Positions 5,416-5,826 of a DNA stretch of 5,826 nucleotides are shown in pieces (the stretch's first letter is position 1; the number at the start of each line of letters is the position of its first letter). The stretch is from the NCBI GenBank assembly GCA_023150835.1, contig JAKLKB010000212.1:1-5826 (forward strand). Reading direction: 5' to 3'. This DNA comes from Myxococcota bacterium (GTDB lineage Bacteria > Myxococcota_C > UBA6777). The notes beneath the pieces are model-generated. The model had not been told where the DNA came from, did not search any database, and was given only the letters and a program-made list of their open reading frames with translations. A program made the translations under genes and the position numbers.

Positions 5416-5556
5416 ATGCAAAGCAAAGTATGTAGGTTCGGATGGATCGGTCTTGTGGGTATCTTGGCTTGGGCGAGTGGCTGCAAGCGCGGCGGTGAGG
5501 AAGGGTCGATCAACCCCGTGTTTGCGACATTTCAAGCGGCAGAGTCGTCTGTGTGA
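5416..5556 (+). CDS. Possible small lipoprotein, 46 aa, with its 3' end inside repeat copy C
   Basis: ATG 5416 to TGA 5554-5556, with AGAGGG 5 nt upstream. Residues 1-23 look like a lipoprotein signal: a basic start (MQSKVCR), a hydrophobic core (WIGLVGILAWA) and SGC as cleavage site, with Cys 23 as the lipidated residue. Ala at -3 is less common than Leu. Only 23 residues follow (KRGGEEGS...). From about codon 34 on, the DNA is repeat copy C, so the last 13 codons and the stop come from the repeat. The gene may be a truncated remnant of a longer lipoprotein, or the frame may be chance. It is divergent from the sigma operon with 111 bp between start codons. A weak -35/-10 pair (TTGCTG 5346-5351, TTTATT 5369-5374, 17 bp apart) could serve it. 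Confidence 0.4.
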   Translation: MQSKVCRFGWIGLVGILAWASGCKRGGEEGSINPVFATFQAAESSV

Positions 5557-5826
5557 AACACCTGATCACTCCGCCAATACGGGGTCAAGGAGCGACAATC
5601 TATGGTGAGGTATGGGGCGCTGCCCCATACGCGCCTTGTTAAGGTGGAAACCTCGTAGAGTCGGTCTTGATCGCCTTTTTTTTTCTCCCCCCCTCAATCC
5701 CCCCGTGAACGGGGGGAAGTTGGAACGGGCAGCGTCTGCGTCTCGTGCAAACAGCGTGCGTCATGAAAAAACAAAATCCCCGCTGCTTCCGACTTTCGCT
5801 CCCTCCCCTGTTCACGGGGGAGGGCG
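5515..5826 (+). repeat. Repeat family copy C (long form, cut by the window edge)
   Basis: Collinear with copy B from its ccgtgtt start through the GGGGCGCTGCCCC palindrome (5613-5625), the long shared run at 5631-5651, a REP-like palindrome (5699-5716) and the shared run at 5741-5760. It ends with a hairpin (ccctcccc 5801-5808 with ggggaggg 5817-5824) that copy B has lost on one side. The terminator-like stem at the left end is degenerate here and lacks a T-run. The right inverted arm would lie beyond the window. No coding sequence is supported between 5557 and the edge. Confidence 0.88.

Overview
The window is bacterial and protein-dense, with moderate-to-high GC. No rRNA, tRNA, CRISPR array or transposase is visible. 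The gene content resembles Myxococcota or related former delta-proteobacteria: a membrane protein with a Ser/Thr-rich linker and a helical-repeat domain, an ECF sigma operon with a YbjQ-type third gene, and a conserved 372-aa protein beginning MSEYQYYEF. This placement rests on recall of similar genes and is tentative.

Layout. Positions 1-2096 (+) are the 3' part of a large gene that enters from the left edge. It encodes a Pro/Ser/Thr-rich linker partly built from 9-bp tandem repeats, one membrane segment, and a long Gln-rich helical domain. Positions 2097-2319 hold a short repeat copy (A) ending in a terminator-like hairpin. Positions 2320-3438 (+) encode the conserved 372-aa protein of unknown function, with a good ribosome binding site. 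Positions 3439-3920 lie between convergent genes and are mostly a long repeat copy (B). On the minus strand, 5304 down to 3921, sits a tightly coupled three-gene operon: ECF sigma factor, two-TM anti-sigma-like protein, and YbjQ/UPF0145 protein. The junctions are an ATGA and a GTGA overlap. Its leader holds a strong hairpin followed by eight U. Divergent from it, at 5416-5556 (+), is a possible 46-aa lipoprotein whose 3' end runs into a third repeat copy (C). Copy C continues past the right edge.

How it works together. The operon looks like a regulatory unit in which a membrane protein holds the sigma factor until a signal arrives, with the YbjQ-family protein as co-regulated output or partner. 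The most unusual signal is the repeat family. Copies A and B each start 28-40 nt after a stop codon, in the same orientation as the gene they follow. Each ends in a GCCG/CGGC hairpin plus a T-run, so the element looks like a mobile or duplicated 3'-end/terminator module. Copy A lacks the central ~250 bp found in B and C. In B that centre is bounded by a perfect 23-nt inverted repeat and contains nested palindromes, which suggests a MITE/REP-like insert inside a terminator repeat.
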